From positions 2,580,379 to 2,644,378 of the forward strand of contig OY730170.1 in NCBI GenBank assembly GCA_963422465.1: DNA of 64,000 bases. The letters are read 5' to 3'. Positions within the stretch are counted from its first letter, which is position 1; each line of letters opens with the position of its first letter. This DNA is from Lichina pygmaea (Eukaryota > Ascomycota > Lichinomycetes > Lichinales > Lichinaceae). Of this stretch, positions 1 through 10,944 are shown in pieces. The translations under genes were made by a program, and so were the position numbers. The notes below the pieces were generated by a model. It was given only the letters and a program-made list of their open reading frames with translations. It was not told the origin of the DNA and ran no database searches.

Positions 1-860
1 TTCCAGGAATTTGAGCTGAAGGAGAGGACGATCATTTCGCATAATGTTGCCATGTTGGTGGCCGCCGTCTTCGGTCTCAGGGCCATGCTCTGATTGTCAC
101 TGCAGCTACAGATTTGCCCTTCCTCGACCAATCGATATCCTAGGTCTGCCAATCGGCCAGCACATCTCCATCGGCGCTACAATCCCAGGTCAGACGAAGG
201 AGATTGTTCGCTCGTACACACCCATCTCGTCGGACGAGAATGCCGGATACTTCGACCTGCTGCTCAAGAGCTACCCGACCGGGAACGTCTCCAAACACAT
301 GGCGTCCCTGCGGGTGGGGCAGACGATCAGGGTGAAAGGTCCGAAGGGGGCCATGATCTATACGCCCAACATGGTCTCGCATTTGGGCATGATCGCCGGC
401 GGAACTGGAATCACACCGATGCTGCAGATCATCAGGGCCGTTATCCGGGGGCGACCACGCAACGGCGGCAACGATCACACCCATGTCGACCTCATCTTTG
501 CCAACGTCAACCTCGGAGATATCCTGCTCAAGGAAGACCTTGACAAGCTCGCCCAGGAAGACCCGAACTTTACCGTCTATTACGTCTTGAACACCCCCCC
601 GGAAGGATGGACCGGCGGCGCTGGCTTCGTGACGCCAGAGATGATCAAGGTTTGTCGCTCGATGATTCGGCACCTGTTTATCTGAGCGCAGTGACTGAGC
701 CGTACTCCAGGAACGACTGCCTGCCCCGAGCCTAGACATGAAGCTGCTCATCTGCGGCCCGCCGCCGATGGTGAGCGCTATGAAGAAGGCTACCCTTTCA
801 TTGGGCTACCAAAAGGCGAATCCGGTCAGCAAGCTGCCAGATCAAGTCTTTTGCTTCTGA
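1..860 (+). CDS. CBR1: NADH-cytochrome b5 reductase, 3' part (5' end outside window)
   Basis: FAD enzyme that passes electrons from NADH to cytochrome b5 at the ER or outer mitochondrial membrane. The exons read as <1..53, 106..649 and 711..860, ending in TGA, with 248 codons visible. Seen in the sequence: the FAD-binding stretch VRSYTPISS, the NADH-binding [11 protein letters not shown] and the late CGPPPM motif, ending in DQVFCF. Introns 54-105 and 650-710 both have GT..AG ends. The first restores an Ile-Tyr-Arg stretch that is conserved at this point, and the second restores [11 protein letters not shown]. The N-terminal membrane anchor lies upstream of the window, so CBR1 is preferred over the mitochondrial paralogue MCR1 only from the sequence around the first intron. 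It is convergent with the SND2-like gene, 253 bp away. Confidence 0.9.
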
Positions 861-1113
861 AGTCGCGCCTTCCATGCTACTTCTTTCGTCGAGGACCAGG
901 GGGGTGCTAAAAGCGGTCAGGGATTGGCTTTTGTGGTGGTTACTTGGTCATAGGCTGTCAATAGAACGTAAAAGAAATCAGGCATCGCCCAGCCCATTCG
1001 GGTTTGCCTTACAAACGATGGTTCTGCAGGTAGAACATATGACGTGACCTGATGAAAAGCTGGCACCCATCTTGGGAAACATGATGGAAGCACATACAGA
1101 GATATTCGCTGCA

Positions 1114-1784
1114 TTACCGATACTGGACCCGCTGCCCTCCACGCTTTTCCATCTTCTTTTGCCGATTGCTTGTGGACGGGACGTGGTCTGCACCGCTGCC
1201 TCCATTCCCAAAGAGTCCTGTTCCGCTTCTTATGCCGGTATATGTGGTGTATGCCAACCATACCGAGTAAACGGGCACGGCGGCCTGGAGATGTCGTGTC
1301 AACGGTATTCCAACAACTCGCACACATGACAACCTCTCAGCCAGAAGGAGAAGGATGGGGGGGGGAGCGACGCACCCAGAACCACCAACCCCAATCCCCC
1401 AGGACGGCCGCAAAGACCGTGCAACCCCAGGTCCAGTAGATGACATCCCACATGTACTCGGTCAAGCCCTTGGCATCCAGATCCTCGCCGCTGCGTCTGA
1501 GCTCCTTGGTTCCCGGGACGTAGCTCGGTCGACCGACGCGCTCGAGCCAAAATTCGAACAGCAGGCTTGGGGCACAGAGCGTCAGATACACCGCCACCGA
1601 CTTGCCCGTCAGGCGACGGAGCACGACACGCTGAGCTATGAAGACTATGTGCACCACCGCGGCGATGAGATGGGTCCTGTTCAGCGTGCTCGTGTTGCGG
1701 TGAGCTGTTTGCTTGGCGGCTTTCTACTGGTGTCATCAGCTTCGGTACCACTGAGGTGAGCTGATTGTTGCCTACCTGGGCCAT
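1114..1784 (-). CDS. SND2: SND2 / TMEM208 family ER membrane protein
   Basis: Component of the SRP-independent route that targets proteins to the ER membrane. Exons on the minus strand: 1784..1776 (Met-Ala-Gln only), 1723..1376 and 1284..1114, giving 175 aa, the usual family length. The middle exon holds two hydrophobic segments and the family block GRPSYVPGTKELRRSGEDL followed by AKGLTEYMWDVIYWTWG. The last exon carries LAYTTYTGIRS and the basic C-terminus KMEKRGGQRVQYR, which is the most diagnostic part. The tiny first exon was chosen because it splices in phase to KAAKQTAHRNTSTLNRTHLI, like fungal homologues. It is divergent from the dehydrogenase gene that starts at 2328. Confidence 0.87.
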
Positions 1785-2327
1785 TTCGACGAGATGGGAG
1801 ATGGGATGATGGTAGATAGCTCGGGATACGTGGTGAGGTAGCGGAGAAAGTGTTTAGATTCTGGCCCTGCTAGATGTTGCAAGGTGCTGGTAAAGCTAAA
1901 TTTGTACTGAAATTGAATGATATACACTTGCAGAAGCGTTCTTGATGGTTGCTACAGAGATGGGTTGAGATCTCCGCTGCATGCATCTGATGGTGTTGCC
2001 ATGTGGCTGCCAATCCGAATCATTCTCTCAAGCCTCTTCCTGTCATGGCAAAATTAATATGTGGTTGGCGGTTTCCATCTGTACTGGCACAGTAGCAGCA
2101 GCGTCCCACGCGCCCCTGGTGGGCACGGTGGGGAAGGTAGCAGCTGAACAAGGCGGAACACTATGGAGAATCACATGCTATCTTACGGCAGGCTTCTCTC
2201 TCAAGTCGCGAGTGCCGAGTTGCCGCCGATGGCTTTGGAGGTGTTCGAGCTTGAAGACCTCTCCACGGCACCTCTGGCGCAGTTTCGGCCCAGGAGCTAA
2301 GTAACATCGAAGTTTACCCTAAAGACC
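1785..2327. promoter_or_regulatory. Shared upstream region between SND2-like and dehydrogenase genes
   Basis: This 543-bp spacer lies between two divergent start codons and must hold both promoters. I see no clear TATA box and no ORF with recognisable similarity. Its 5'UTR boundaries cannot be placed from sequence alone. Confidence 0.5.
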
Positions 2328-3482
2328 ATGGCCTCCTTCGCAACAAGAATGCGCAGCGCGCAGTGGGGTGCCAGGACGTGTTGGGCGCGACAGCTGCACT
2401 CGTCCACCGAGCACGATTCGGCGGTGCGGAGGTTAGGAGTCGTTGGAGCAGGCCAGATGGTACGTATCAACACCTGGGTTGATTGTCCTACAAAGGAACG
2501 ACACTGACGTTGAAGCGTAGGGTCTAGGCATAGCACTGGTTGCCGCCCAGAGAATACAGATACCGATTACGCTGCTAGACAGCTCGCAGTCATCTCTCGA
2601 CAAGGGCTTGCTGTTTGCCGGTCTGAGCTGGAGTCGGACTTCTGCCTTTACCACCCTAAGCTGACTGTCGAGCAGACAAGCTCTTGGAGAAAGATGTGGG
2701 GAAGCAGCGCATCACGAGCGCAGAAGCGGCGGCAGCCAAGAAGCGCCTTGAATCGACAACGGATATGGATGCCCTGTCGGAGGTTGACTTTGTCATCGAG
2801 GCCGTTCCGGTACGATATCTTTCGGATCGACAATCGATGCACGTCCTGTACACTGTCTAATTTGCGACAATCTTGCGCCTTCCAGGAGATTCCCGAGTTG
2901 AAGAGCGGCATCTTCTCCCAGCTGGCGAAGATCTGTCCGTCTCACGCTGTGCTGGCCACAAACACATCGTCCATCTCGGTGACTCGGATCGCGGCGAGCG
3001 CGCGCCAGCATCCTGCAGACATGTCGACGCCATCGCGCGTCGTCGCCACGCATTTCATGAACCCAGTGCCGGTGCAGAAAGGCGTCGAGATCATCAGGGG
3101 GCTTCAGACGTCCGACGAGACACTAGCACGCGCGCTCGACCTCGTGGGACGGATGGGGAAAGTGGCGGCGCAGTCCGGCGACTCGCCGGGCTTCCTGGCG
3201 AACCGCATCCTGATGCCGTACATCAACGAGGCCGTCGTCTGCCTCGAGACGGGCGTCGGCGGGAAGGAGGACGTCGACGGCATCATGAAGCACGGCACCA
3301 ACGTCCCCATGGGCCCGCTGCGGCTCGCAGACTTCATCGGCCTCGACACCTGCCTTGCCATCATGCAGGTCCTGCATCGCGAGACCGGCGACGGCAAGTA
3401 TCGACCCGCGGTGCTCCTCAGGAAGATGGTCGATGCCGGCTGGCTCGGCAAGAAGAGCGGAAAGGGGTTCTACGATTACTGA
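2328..3482 (+). CDS. 3-hydroxyacyl-CoA (3-hydroxybutyryl-CoA) dehydrogenase
   Basis: NAD-dependent oxidation of 3-hydroxyacyl-CoA to 3-ketoacyl-CoA, the third step of beta-oxidation. Exons 2328..2459, 2521..2620, 2676..2809 and 2886..3482 give 320 aa. The Rossmann motif is GVVGAGQMGLGIA at about residues 38-50, split by intron 1. Later come the acidic end of the NAD fold (ITLLDSS), VDFVIEAVP, NTSSIS, the HFMNPVPV stretch with the catalytic His, and a C-terminal helical domain ending KKSGKGFYDY. Length and order match the stand-alone fungal enzyme. The Arg-rich, acid-poor N-terminus (MASFATRMRSAQWGARTCWA) fits a mitochondrial targeting peptide, which is an inference. It is convergent with MGM101, and the gap holds a LINE tail. 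Confidence 0.92.
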
Positions 3483-3718
3483 CGGCACGTGGCTGGATCA
3501 AGACGTTGGAGACATGGAGGATATGTGCTGATAATTCGACGCGTTGGATTTGATTTGATTGTTCTTGTATCTCGCCATGCTGCACTCGACTGTGGCGTCG
3601 GCCGATGGATGCCTAGCGCGGATTTGGCACTTGTTTCGCATAATTGGATGCACCAAGAGGCGCATGGCGTGTGACGAGGGTCAACAACATGCCATTCGTC
3701 GAAGCATACATCCGCAGC

Positions 3719-3812
3719 GACGCTGAGAAAAAAAATTTTATTTGATTCTTACACTGATAGTAGCTTTACAGCCATGCAGATCTTCTAGCTAATAGTGAAA
3801 GTGACGCTGAGA
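3719..3812 (-). mobile_element. 74-bp LINE 3' tail with 10-bp TSD
   Basis: A severely 5'-truncated LINE insertion in otherwise single-copy DNA. The segment 3729-3802 reads, on the minus strand, like the 3' ends of the LINEs at 43610-43680 and 35420-35490: ATTAGCTAGAAGATCTGCAT, then the GCTGTAAAGCTAC and GTGTAAGAATCAAAT blocks, ending in an A-rich run. It is flanked by perfect copies of GACGCTGAGA at 3719-3728 and 3803-3812. It sits between two convergent 3' ends, so it may lie in a 3'UTR. Confidence 0.88.
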
Positions 3813-3921
3813 TGGTAGATGGCTGAGTGATATGCTGCAAAGCGCTATGCACGGCTCTCGAAGCCCGTTGAGCGTGACGTGGTATTGTACAAGACTTGTA
3901 TCTACCCCACCGACCGCCAAA

Positions 3922-4877
3922 TCAAAAAGTCGCCCCGTACGCCTTGACCTCCTTGTATGGATATCTCGGTTGGTCGTCCTTGCGCAGCCAGATCTTCTTG
4001 CGCCTTTTGGTGGTGGCGTGCTCGACGAACAGTTCCTTGGTGTGCTTGGTTATGAACTGTCGGATGTATCGGGGGTCCCACAGCTCGCTGGCCACGCCGA
4101 GATCCTTGCAGCACCGGGTCATTGCGTTGGACTTGCAGCCTTCGACGGCGGTCGGGATGCCCTCGGGCGTGAAATAGTCCTGTTCGCCGCGGGCGACTGA
4201 GACGAGTCTGCCATGAAGATCAGCGCTCCTGTTCGGACGGGAAACGATGAACCTGAGGTTGTTCAGGAGGAGCTCCATAAGACCGACCGGCCGTGTGCTA
4301 CCAAAGCATATTCTCTCGTGACGCTCTTGTCTGTGACGATGGTCTCGCCCCTTGGGGCCAGGCCCCAGCCACCAGGCCCGAATGCCCTGTTGAGAATCCT
4401 CCGGTACTTGATTTCCGGAAGGTATATGATGCCGTCCGGCTTGATCTCGATATCGTCGACGACGATTGGTGCGGTCAAGATGCTGGCTGCCTCTTTGTCG
4501 AACGGCTGAGCTGACAGACCATGAAACGATCGCGCCCAGTCGACTTGATTTCCGCCATCGTCGAATGTAACCGGGAAATCGTTGAGGCCGTCGGCAAGAT
4601 CTGCTGTCTTGGCGTTGTCAACTGATGAGGGTTGGCTTGATGATGCGGGAGCTGATGGAGCTGCAGCTGGAGTCGCTGCCGAAGCCGGCGTGCTCGCAGT
4701 TGGCGCTGATCTAGAAGCCGTGGGTTTGATGTTTAGACGTCCCTGGGACGACGCCGTCGTCGTACTATTGAGCCTCCAGCATTGTGATATGGGGTGGCGA
4801 GGGCCGGGGGCCAAGCTCTTGATGCTTCGGCGCAGACATCTGACCCTCAAGGCGAGACAAGGGGTGGCTGCGGACAT
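3922..4877 (-). CDS. MGM101: Mitochondrial genome maintenance protein MGM101
   Basis: Rad52-like single-strand annealing protein of mitochondrial nucleoids, needed for mtDNA repair and maintenance. Exons 4877..4288 and 4207..3922 give 291 aa. Residues 1-40 are rich in Arg and Ser and lack acids, as in a mitochondrial presequence. Residues about 45-95 are low-complexity Ala/Pro/Ser. The conserved core starts near [14 protein letters not shown] and includes [45 protein letters not shown] and [13 protein letters not shown]. The intron falls inside the [12 protein letters not shown] stretch and restores it in phase. It lies on the same strand as COA4, 370 bp downstream of that gene's stop codon. 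Confidence 0.93.
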
Positions 4878-5247
4878 CTTCAGCGTGCTTCCGATTTGGA
4901 GATCGTTGTCAGCTGATGGAGGGATCTTCTCGCTGTGCGGTACGTACCGTGATGTACGTACACGAACCTCTGGAGAGCGGCAAGAGCGGCAAGAGCGGTA
5001 AATCCTCGCGTGGGTTGAACAGCCTAGTCTCTAGGTGTCTATACCCTACACATAGGCATCCCTCTCAGGCCTTTCAGAGCCTCTCTCGACGAGTTTGGGT
5101 GCTAACACGATAGGCTACACGAGAATACACAAGCTACGTAGCCCAAATGCGTGTGGGGACGAACCTCTAACAATGCGCTCGATACATATCAACATCTCAG
5201 ACGTGATGGGTTATACCAGTGCTGGCCTTGGCGCACAATACGAGCTT

Positions 5248-5713
5248 TCACACTGTCGAATCGGTGCGCTGCTCGTTGCCTTGCTTCTTCCAACATTCAC
5301 GAAATGCCTCCATCTGCCGTAGATCCATCGCTATCGTGTTACTAGCAGCTCTGTAGATGCAAGACCCGCGGGCGGCGCAACATCACATGGGGAATGTGGT
5401 CGGTGACGGCAATGTTGTAAGACGTACCTCGGCCTTGCAGAGCCTCCAGTCCTTCTTCTCGAAGTAGCAGTCGGTTACCTTGCTATTCTCCGCTGCCAGA
5501 CGGTCAGTTCTCAGTGACCGCCTAACCGTCTGGATATATAGACGTGAACTCACCGGAGCACCCTGTCTTGTCAATCCTCTTGTCCCTAGACAAACTCCTC
5601 AGCTGCCTGTGAATGCGACAAGATTCACAGAGACCATTGACTCACCAGGCGTCGGGCTCGTCATCTTCTTCGGTATTCTGCTGCGTCGCCTCCAGGTTCT
5701 TAGGCTTTGACAT
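5248..5713 (-). CDS. COA4: Cytochrome c oxidase assembly factor COA4 (twin CX9C)
   Basis: Small intermembrane-space protein imported by Mia40 and involved in complex IV assembly. There are four mini-exons: 5713..5646, 5585..5554, 5492..5428 and 5313..5248, giving 76 aa. The spliced protein runs from DDEPDAWDKRIDKTG through AENSKVTDCYFEKKDWRL to MEAFRECWKKQGNEQR. It has two CX9C pairs, Cys-SAENSKVTD-Cys and Cys-KAEMEAFRE-Cys, and conserved Trp residues. All introns have GT..AG ends and keep phase. The gene is easily missed because no single exon exceeds 70 bp. Its start lies only 132 bp from that of the divergent biotin ligase gene. Confidence 0.88.
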
Positions 5714-5845
5714 TCTCAGTCACGCATAAGGGTTGCCTGTGATTTTTCTTTGCCGGCAAGCGTCAGGATCTGCTGTATTGAAGAGGTCGTTGACTAAATT
5801 GTGCACGACTGCAACTGAAAGCGAGTTCGACAAACGGCTCCGAGG
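5714..5845. promoter_or_regulatory. Compact 132-bp bidirectional promoter, COA4 / biotin ligase
   Basis: Only 132 bp separate the two divergent start codons (ATG at 5713 on the minus strand, ATG at 5846 on the plus strand). This interval must contain both 5'UTRs and core promoters. No TATA box is evident. Co-regulation of a respiratory assembly factor and biotin ligase is possible but inferred. Confidence 0.6.
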
Positions 5846-8407
5846 ATGTCAACCAAAAGGCTGAATGTGCTGGTGTACTCAGGTTCGAGTTGCCCCTCGT
5901 CTTCAAGGACAAAGTAGTAACCGATATATCAGGAGACGGTAGTACGATTGATTCCGTGAGACGTGCAATTTATTCGCTGCGACGACTTCTGTCACCGAAC
6001 TATGCCGTGATTCCAATTACCGGCGAGACGATCATCAAGGAACCTTGGACTGCATCGTGCGCCCTCTTGGTTCTGCCCGGAGGCGCCGACCTTGGTTACT
6101 GCCGCACTCTCAACGGGGAAGGCAATCGACGCATACGCCAGTATGTCCAACGAGGGGGTGTATACATGGGCTTCTGTGCCGGTGGCTACTACGCCAGCGG
6201 CCGCTGCGAATTCGAAGTGGGCAATAAACGACTCGAGGTCGTCGGGACCCGCGAACTTGCCTTCTTCCCTGGCATCTGCAGAGGCTGCGCGTATCCTGGC
6301 TTCGCCTACCACAGCGAGGATGGAGCAAGAGCCGTCGAGCTGAAAGTGAACAAGGGAGCCTTGGCGGGGCATGACGTCCCGGACACGTTCCGAAGCTACT
6401 ACAATGGCGGGGGTGTCTTCGCCGACGCAGACGAATACCAGGAGCAAGGCGTCGAGATTCTCGCGGAGTACACCCTACCCACCGTGGTGGAGAGCGGTAG
6501 CGTCCGCGCAGCCATCGTCTATCGCGAAATCGGTGAAGGCAAGGTACTGCTCACGAGCACTCATCCGGAGTAAGTCGGCTGCTCTGTTGCACCAGATTTC
6601 TCACTGAACGCTTCAAGGTTTGCCGCAGTCAATCTGGACCAAGAAGCCGACGGACAGCAATTTCGGACGGTCGTGACCGAACTGATCGAAGACGACAGTC
6701 TTCGAGCCCAGTTTCTTGTCGCCTGCCTCAAGAAACTGGGTCTGACTGTGAACGATCACGAGAATCCGGTACCGTCCCTCTCCCGCCTCCATGTGTCATC
6801 GCTGCAGTCTTCGGACGTGTCAGGTCTGCTCGAGACTTTGAAAGACATCGTGGTCGATGAAGACGGGGAAGACTATATCAAGGGGGAGAATGATACCTTC
6901 CGCCTGCACAAGCCGTCGACATGGTCCACGAGCACGTTGACTCACGCTCTGGAGAGCACCTCGAAGCAAGAGACTGACCAGGCCCCGCTCGACAGCGACA
7001 GAATCCTCGACTGTAGCGAGATGGTCAAGCATGTGGTCTTTCACCCGGACGAATACCCTTCTAGCAAAGAGACGGTTTCCTTCAACCACCATGCGTTCTA
7101 CTCCAACCTCAAGTTTTATCACGGTCTGTCTAACATCCCGGGGACTTTTGGCAAGTACGTCATGTACGGCGAAGTGGTGACGAGCACCAGCACGATGTTA
7201 GAGAAGTACGGCTTTCCTCGAGCAGAAATCGCCGCCGTCCGTTTTCACTGAAGCATGTTCCAGGAACCCGAAGCTGCTGCGTCGTCTTCCCACGGGATTC
7301 ACTGCGACGGCCAACGTCCAGATCGCCGGGCGAGGCCGGGGCTCGAACGTCTGGGTGTCCCCGGCAGGGTCTCTCATGTTTTCCATAGTGATCCGGCATC
7401 CGGCAGACATAGCCAACCGTGCGCCGGTCGTCTTTGTGCAATATATCGCATCCCTGGCCATTGTCGAGGGCATCAAGTCGTACGATATCGGGTACCGGAA
7501 TCTTCCCATCAAGCTCAAGTGGCCCAACGACATTTGTAAGCGAGTCCCTTTTGTAGAGCGTTCAGCATCGGCGTCGGCGTCGACGTCGGTACCTCGTCCG
7601 CTGGTGTTGACAGCGAATGCGTCTCAGACGCCGAGGACCCGAACAAGCCGGGCCAGAAGTCGTACGTCAAGGTTGCCGGTATCTTGGTCAACTCGAGCTA
7701 CTTCGCGAACGAGTTTCTGCTGGTCGTAGGTATGTAGCCTTACTCACCGAATTCCCTCCTCTCCCTACCCCTCCCACCACTCCCTTCTCGTCTCAACACT
7801 GTCAAACCCGGCCAAGACCCAATTCGAATGAAAACTTACAACATATGCGGTTCCTCCAGGGATCGGTCTCAACACGACGAATGCCTTGCCCACGACATCT
7901 CTCAACGCGCTCCTACCGCCCTACCTGCAGCCGTTCAGCCTCGAGAAACTGCTCGCGCGTATCCTGACCGTCTTTGAGGAGTTTTACGGCAAGTTCGCGC
8001 GCAACGGCTTCTCCAACGAGTTTGAGCAGATGTACTATGAGCATTGGCTGCATACGTACGTACCTAGTTTTTATCCGTGTCCTGTTTTTTTTTTCTTTCG
8101 TCCGGCTTCTCTCCTCTCTCCTCTTCCCTCTTCTCTCAACCAAGACCCTGCATCTCGAACCAAACAACCATGACAAAACACAGCAGCGTCCTTTGTTGAC
8201 TCCGAGTTCTTTAGAGACCAGATCGTCACGCTCGAAACCGAAGGCGGCGCACGGGCTCGGGTCAAGGGGATAACCAAGGACTACGGGCTCCTGCGGGCCG
8301 AGGAACTGTCGATCCCCGACGATCGTCCGACGGGCAAGATCTGGGAGCTCCAGAGCGACAGCAACAGTTTCGACTTTTGGAAGGGCTTGGTCAGGAGGAA
8401 GGTCTAA
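5846..8407 (+). CDS. BPL1: Biotin-protein ligase (holocarboxylase synthetase)
   Basis: Activates biotin with ATP and attaches it to carboxylases such as acetyl-CoA and pyruvate carboxylase. Seven exons: 5846..5882, 5933..6569, 6618..7205, 7264..7535, 7628..7729, 7860..8055 and 8215..8407, giving 674 aa. The N-terminal part (about 1-230) is the glutaminase-like domain of fungal BPLs (VLPGGADLGY, FCAGGYY). The catalytic BirA-type part begins near MYGEVVTSTSTMLEK and carries GRGRGSNVWVSPAG (biotin and ATP loop), LKWPNDIYAEDP and VVGIGLNTTN. The C-terminal SH3-like domain ends FDFWKGLVRRKV. Exon joins were chosen because each restores a conserved block in phase; the last intron (8056-8214) is the longest. 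Confidence 0.92.
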
Positions 8408-9495
8408 GTAGAGCTTGGTCGTCGTTCATCTCTGGCTGTTGCTGGGTATTTCTCTCTTTTGCCATTGTTGTTTCTCTTACTAGAAGCTACGTACGTTGTT
8501 GGCTGTTTTGGTTGTCACTTCCTGTCCCTTCTGTATGCTATCTTGTCTGCCCCTTGTCTTGTTCGTTCTCGAACCCTGAGATTGTTTCGATAATTATCTG
8601 GTAGTTCAAGCTCGTTGATACTGGACGTCTGCTCTCCGCTCGCTGCTCTCTGTTATCCGGTACCGGCATCCGGTATTCCTTGTCTGCTGTCTACCATCAG
8701 CTGTCTACCACCACATCCACCGCAACACATCATATGCTGCTTCCGTACCATCCCGTTCAAATCCGTACTCCCTCCCACCACACCTGTGACCATCTCAGCA
8801 CCAGTAAACCAAGACAGGGAAAAGTCCCCTCATAAATACAGTAAGCACACACACAAGCTGCTGTCCTATCCTCCACCGTCCTGTGCTCCGATACTGTACT
8901 GTACTCTACTGCATCGTACAGCACTTCTTCACCGCACGCGCCAGTACCACCAGTTCGGCCACGCACAGTTATACCTGTACTTTACGTACATCGTCAAAGG
9001 TGCTGATTGCCGAGGATTACCGTCAGGTGTCGTGTGGGTCGCCGCTGTTCCTCCCGCGCTAATATGTTACCATACCAAGTGGTTTTCGACGTCTCAACGG
9101 CAAGGAATGGCCCTGTGGGCTGCTCCTGTGGGCTGCATCAAGGGCGGGGCATCAAGGACGGAGCATCGAGGACGGGGGCACAGAGGACGACATCTCGGGG
9201 ATGCTTCTTTTTTCAGACACGCGTCCCAGGCAGTGGGTAGGGTGTACAGTACGTACGCCCGTACATTCCACAGAGTTTACGTGTGTCGCAGGCCGGTTCG
9301 TGGTCACGGTGGAGCAAGGAGAATAGTTAGGCGCCTATTCATGAGTAGAAGAGAACAAGACGGTGGCGGTTGGCTTGTTCTGGCAGTTACATGACTTACG
9401 AACTTGCGTTGCTACATACTATCAACCTCTACATCAGCTACAGTACTACAGTACTTGCACCCGGTTACCCCGGCTGCCGCTTTGGTGGTAGGGGA
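8408..9495. other. Intergenic spacer between convergent 3' ends
   Basis: About 1.09 kb without a recognisable gene. It holds T/C-rich 3'UTR-like sequence to about 8600, a CT/CA-rich stretch to about 8900, and short imperfect repeats at 9112-9190 built from CTGTGGGCTGC and CATCAAGGACGG units. One 259-codon open frame (8615-9394) shows no family features and is probably chance. Confidence 0.6.
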
Positions 9496-9572
9496 TCAGA
9501 AGAGGTCGGTTGACGTGGATCGCCCCGCGTGGCCTCCGCCCTCGTTGCTTCTCCGACTTCCAATCCCTCCAC

Positions 9573-9610
<38 letters not shown>

Positions 9611-10944
9611 TGTGCTCGTGCTCGTGCTTCTTTCTCTCTCTCCGGCGAAGGAGGGAGAGGAGCGCCGGAACTCTCACTACCACCCGTTCCAAAATCGGCA
9701 TCCCCGTGGTGGGTAGCAGGCGTGGCGGATCCAGCGGCTCTGCCGCCGCTGGCGGCGCTGGAAGTCCAGTTCCAAGGCATCCACCCGCTTATGCTTGCTG
9801 CAGCCGTGCCGCCATGCTCCTGCTCTCTGTTTCTCTCCTCGAAAAAGTCCTCTCGCTCGACATTCTCAAAGTCCGCTTCGCTTCGATTCTTCCTCATCGA
9901 ACTTGATGCCTGGACGCTGGGCCCTTCTGATGCAGCGTAGCTGGGTGAGGAGATGGAAGCTGCTTCCTTATCAAGGACCTGGAGTAGCCATTTCAGCCGT
10001 TCGCGCTGGTGGGTGATGTAGTCAACACGGTCGTCCTTGGGGTCCAATGCTGACGCGGAGAAAGACGGAGGGGCGTTCTGGCCGAAGTTGGATGGTGGCC
10101 CGGCTCGACCATGCGCACCAAGCACCGAAGTGACGAGATTGTAGATATCAGCCGTTGAGGATACTGCCGCAGGTGCAGTCGAGGGGTGAGGTGATGGCTG
10201 CCTCGCGCTAGGGAGATAAAACCGGGCCAGCAGATTCTGAGTATATGTTCCAGCCGGAGATCCATGGTACGATGAGGTCGATGCCGAGGCCAAAGGTCTG
10301 GGTTGGAGTCCGAGGACATGGACGCGGATATATTCGATTGCGTTCTTGAAGTAGAAGACTCCGGCGTCACGCAAGCGGTCATGAGCCGATGAGATGAGGC
10401 GATCGATATCAGCCTCGTGCTCGGTGAGGAAAGGGTCGATGTAGGTTTGATAGAGCAGTTGCGCCCCTTGCGTTTGCGGAAGCACGAGGTAGAGCAGGGT
10501 GCCTGCCCGGATCCACGCGTAGAAGGGCAACCTGATCCGAGATTGATGGGCACGTCAGACACGGATCAGAGGAGTACGAAAGCTGTGGGAGCAGGCCAGG
10601 ATTTCTGCGGCCGTGCGGTGGACGGTCGTAGAGAGGTACTCGTACCAGACAAGTATCCATTCACACCAACTTTCAACCAGCAGAAGACAGGCGAGCACAA
10701 CCCAGTACATGAGCCATGGCGCCAGCTCACCGGGATCATTCCCTTTCAGCGCCTTGTATGATGCGAACACAGGGAAGAGGAACGTTGCTATCGAGCTGCG
10801 GCAGGCTTCAGCAAGGTGTGTCCACCGTACGAGCATCTCAACAAAAATTCCATCAAGAGAGCAAGTTCAAGCAGGCTCTACGCTTCTCCCACCTCGGAGA
10901 TATGGTATGACTCACGATAGTAGCTTGGCAGGTAGGTCGAACAT
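9496..10944 (-). CDS. TB2/DP1/HVA22 (YOP1/REEP-like) ER membrane-shaping protein, long form
   Basis: The family inserts hairpins into the ER membrane and favours tubules. Exons 10944..10916, 10795..10646 and 10531..9496 give 404 aa. The first two exons splice to MFDLPAKLLSSIATFLFP, then FASYKALKGNDP and a hydrophobic segment ending in VESWCEWILVW. The third exon opens LPFYAWIRAGTLLYLVLPQ, then TQGAQLLYQTYIDPF, the hallmark of the TB2/DP1 domain (residues about 10-120). The remaining roughly 280 residues are a low-complexity Ser/Ala/Pro tail with an Arg-Ala dipeptide run encoded by a hexamer microsatellite. Yeast Yop1 is about 180 aa, so this is the long fungal type. The first splice sites rest on phase and remembered family similarity. 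Confidence 0.85.
9572..9629. repeat. CTCGTG hexamer microsatellite inside the TB2/DP1-like gene
   Basis: About nine near-perfect tandem copies of CTCGTG (GAGCAC or CACGAG on the coding strand). On the coding strand they encode an alternating Arg-Ala run in the cytosolic tail. Such arrays change length easily by slippage while staying in frame. Confidence 0.9.

Noticed and set aside
8615-9394. 259-codon plus-strand frame between the biotin ligase and TB2/DP1-like genes
   Set aside because: No recognisable domain or gene-like composition, and it lies where two 3'UTRs are expected.
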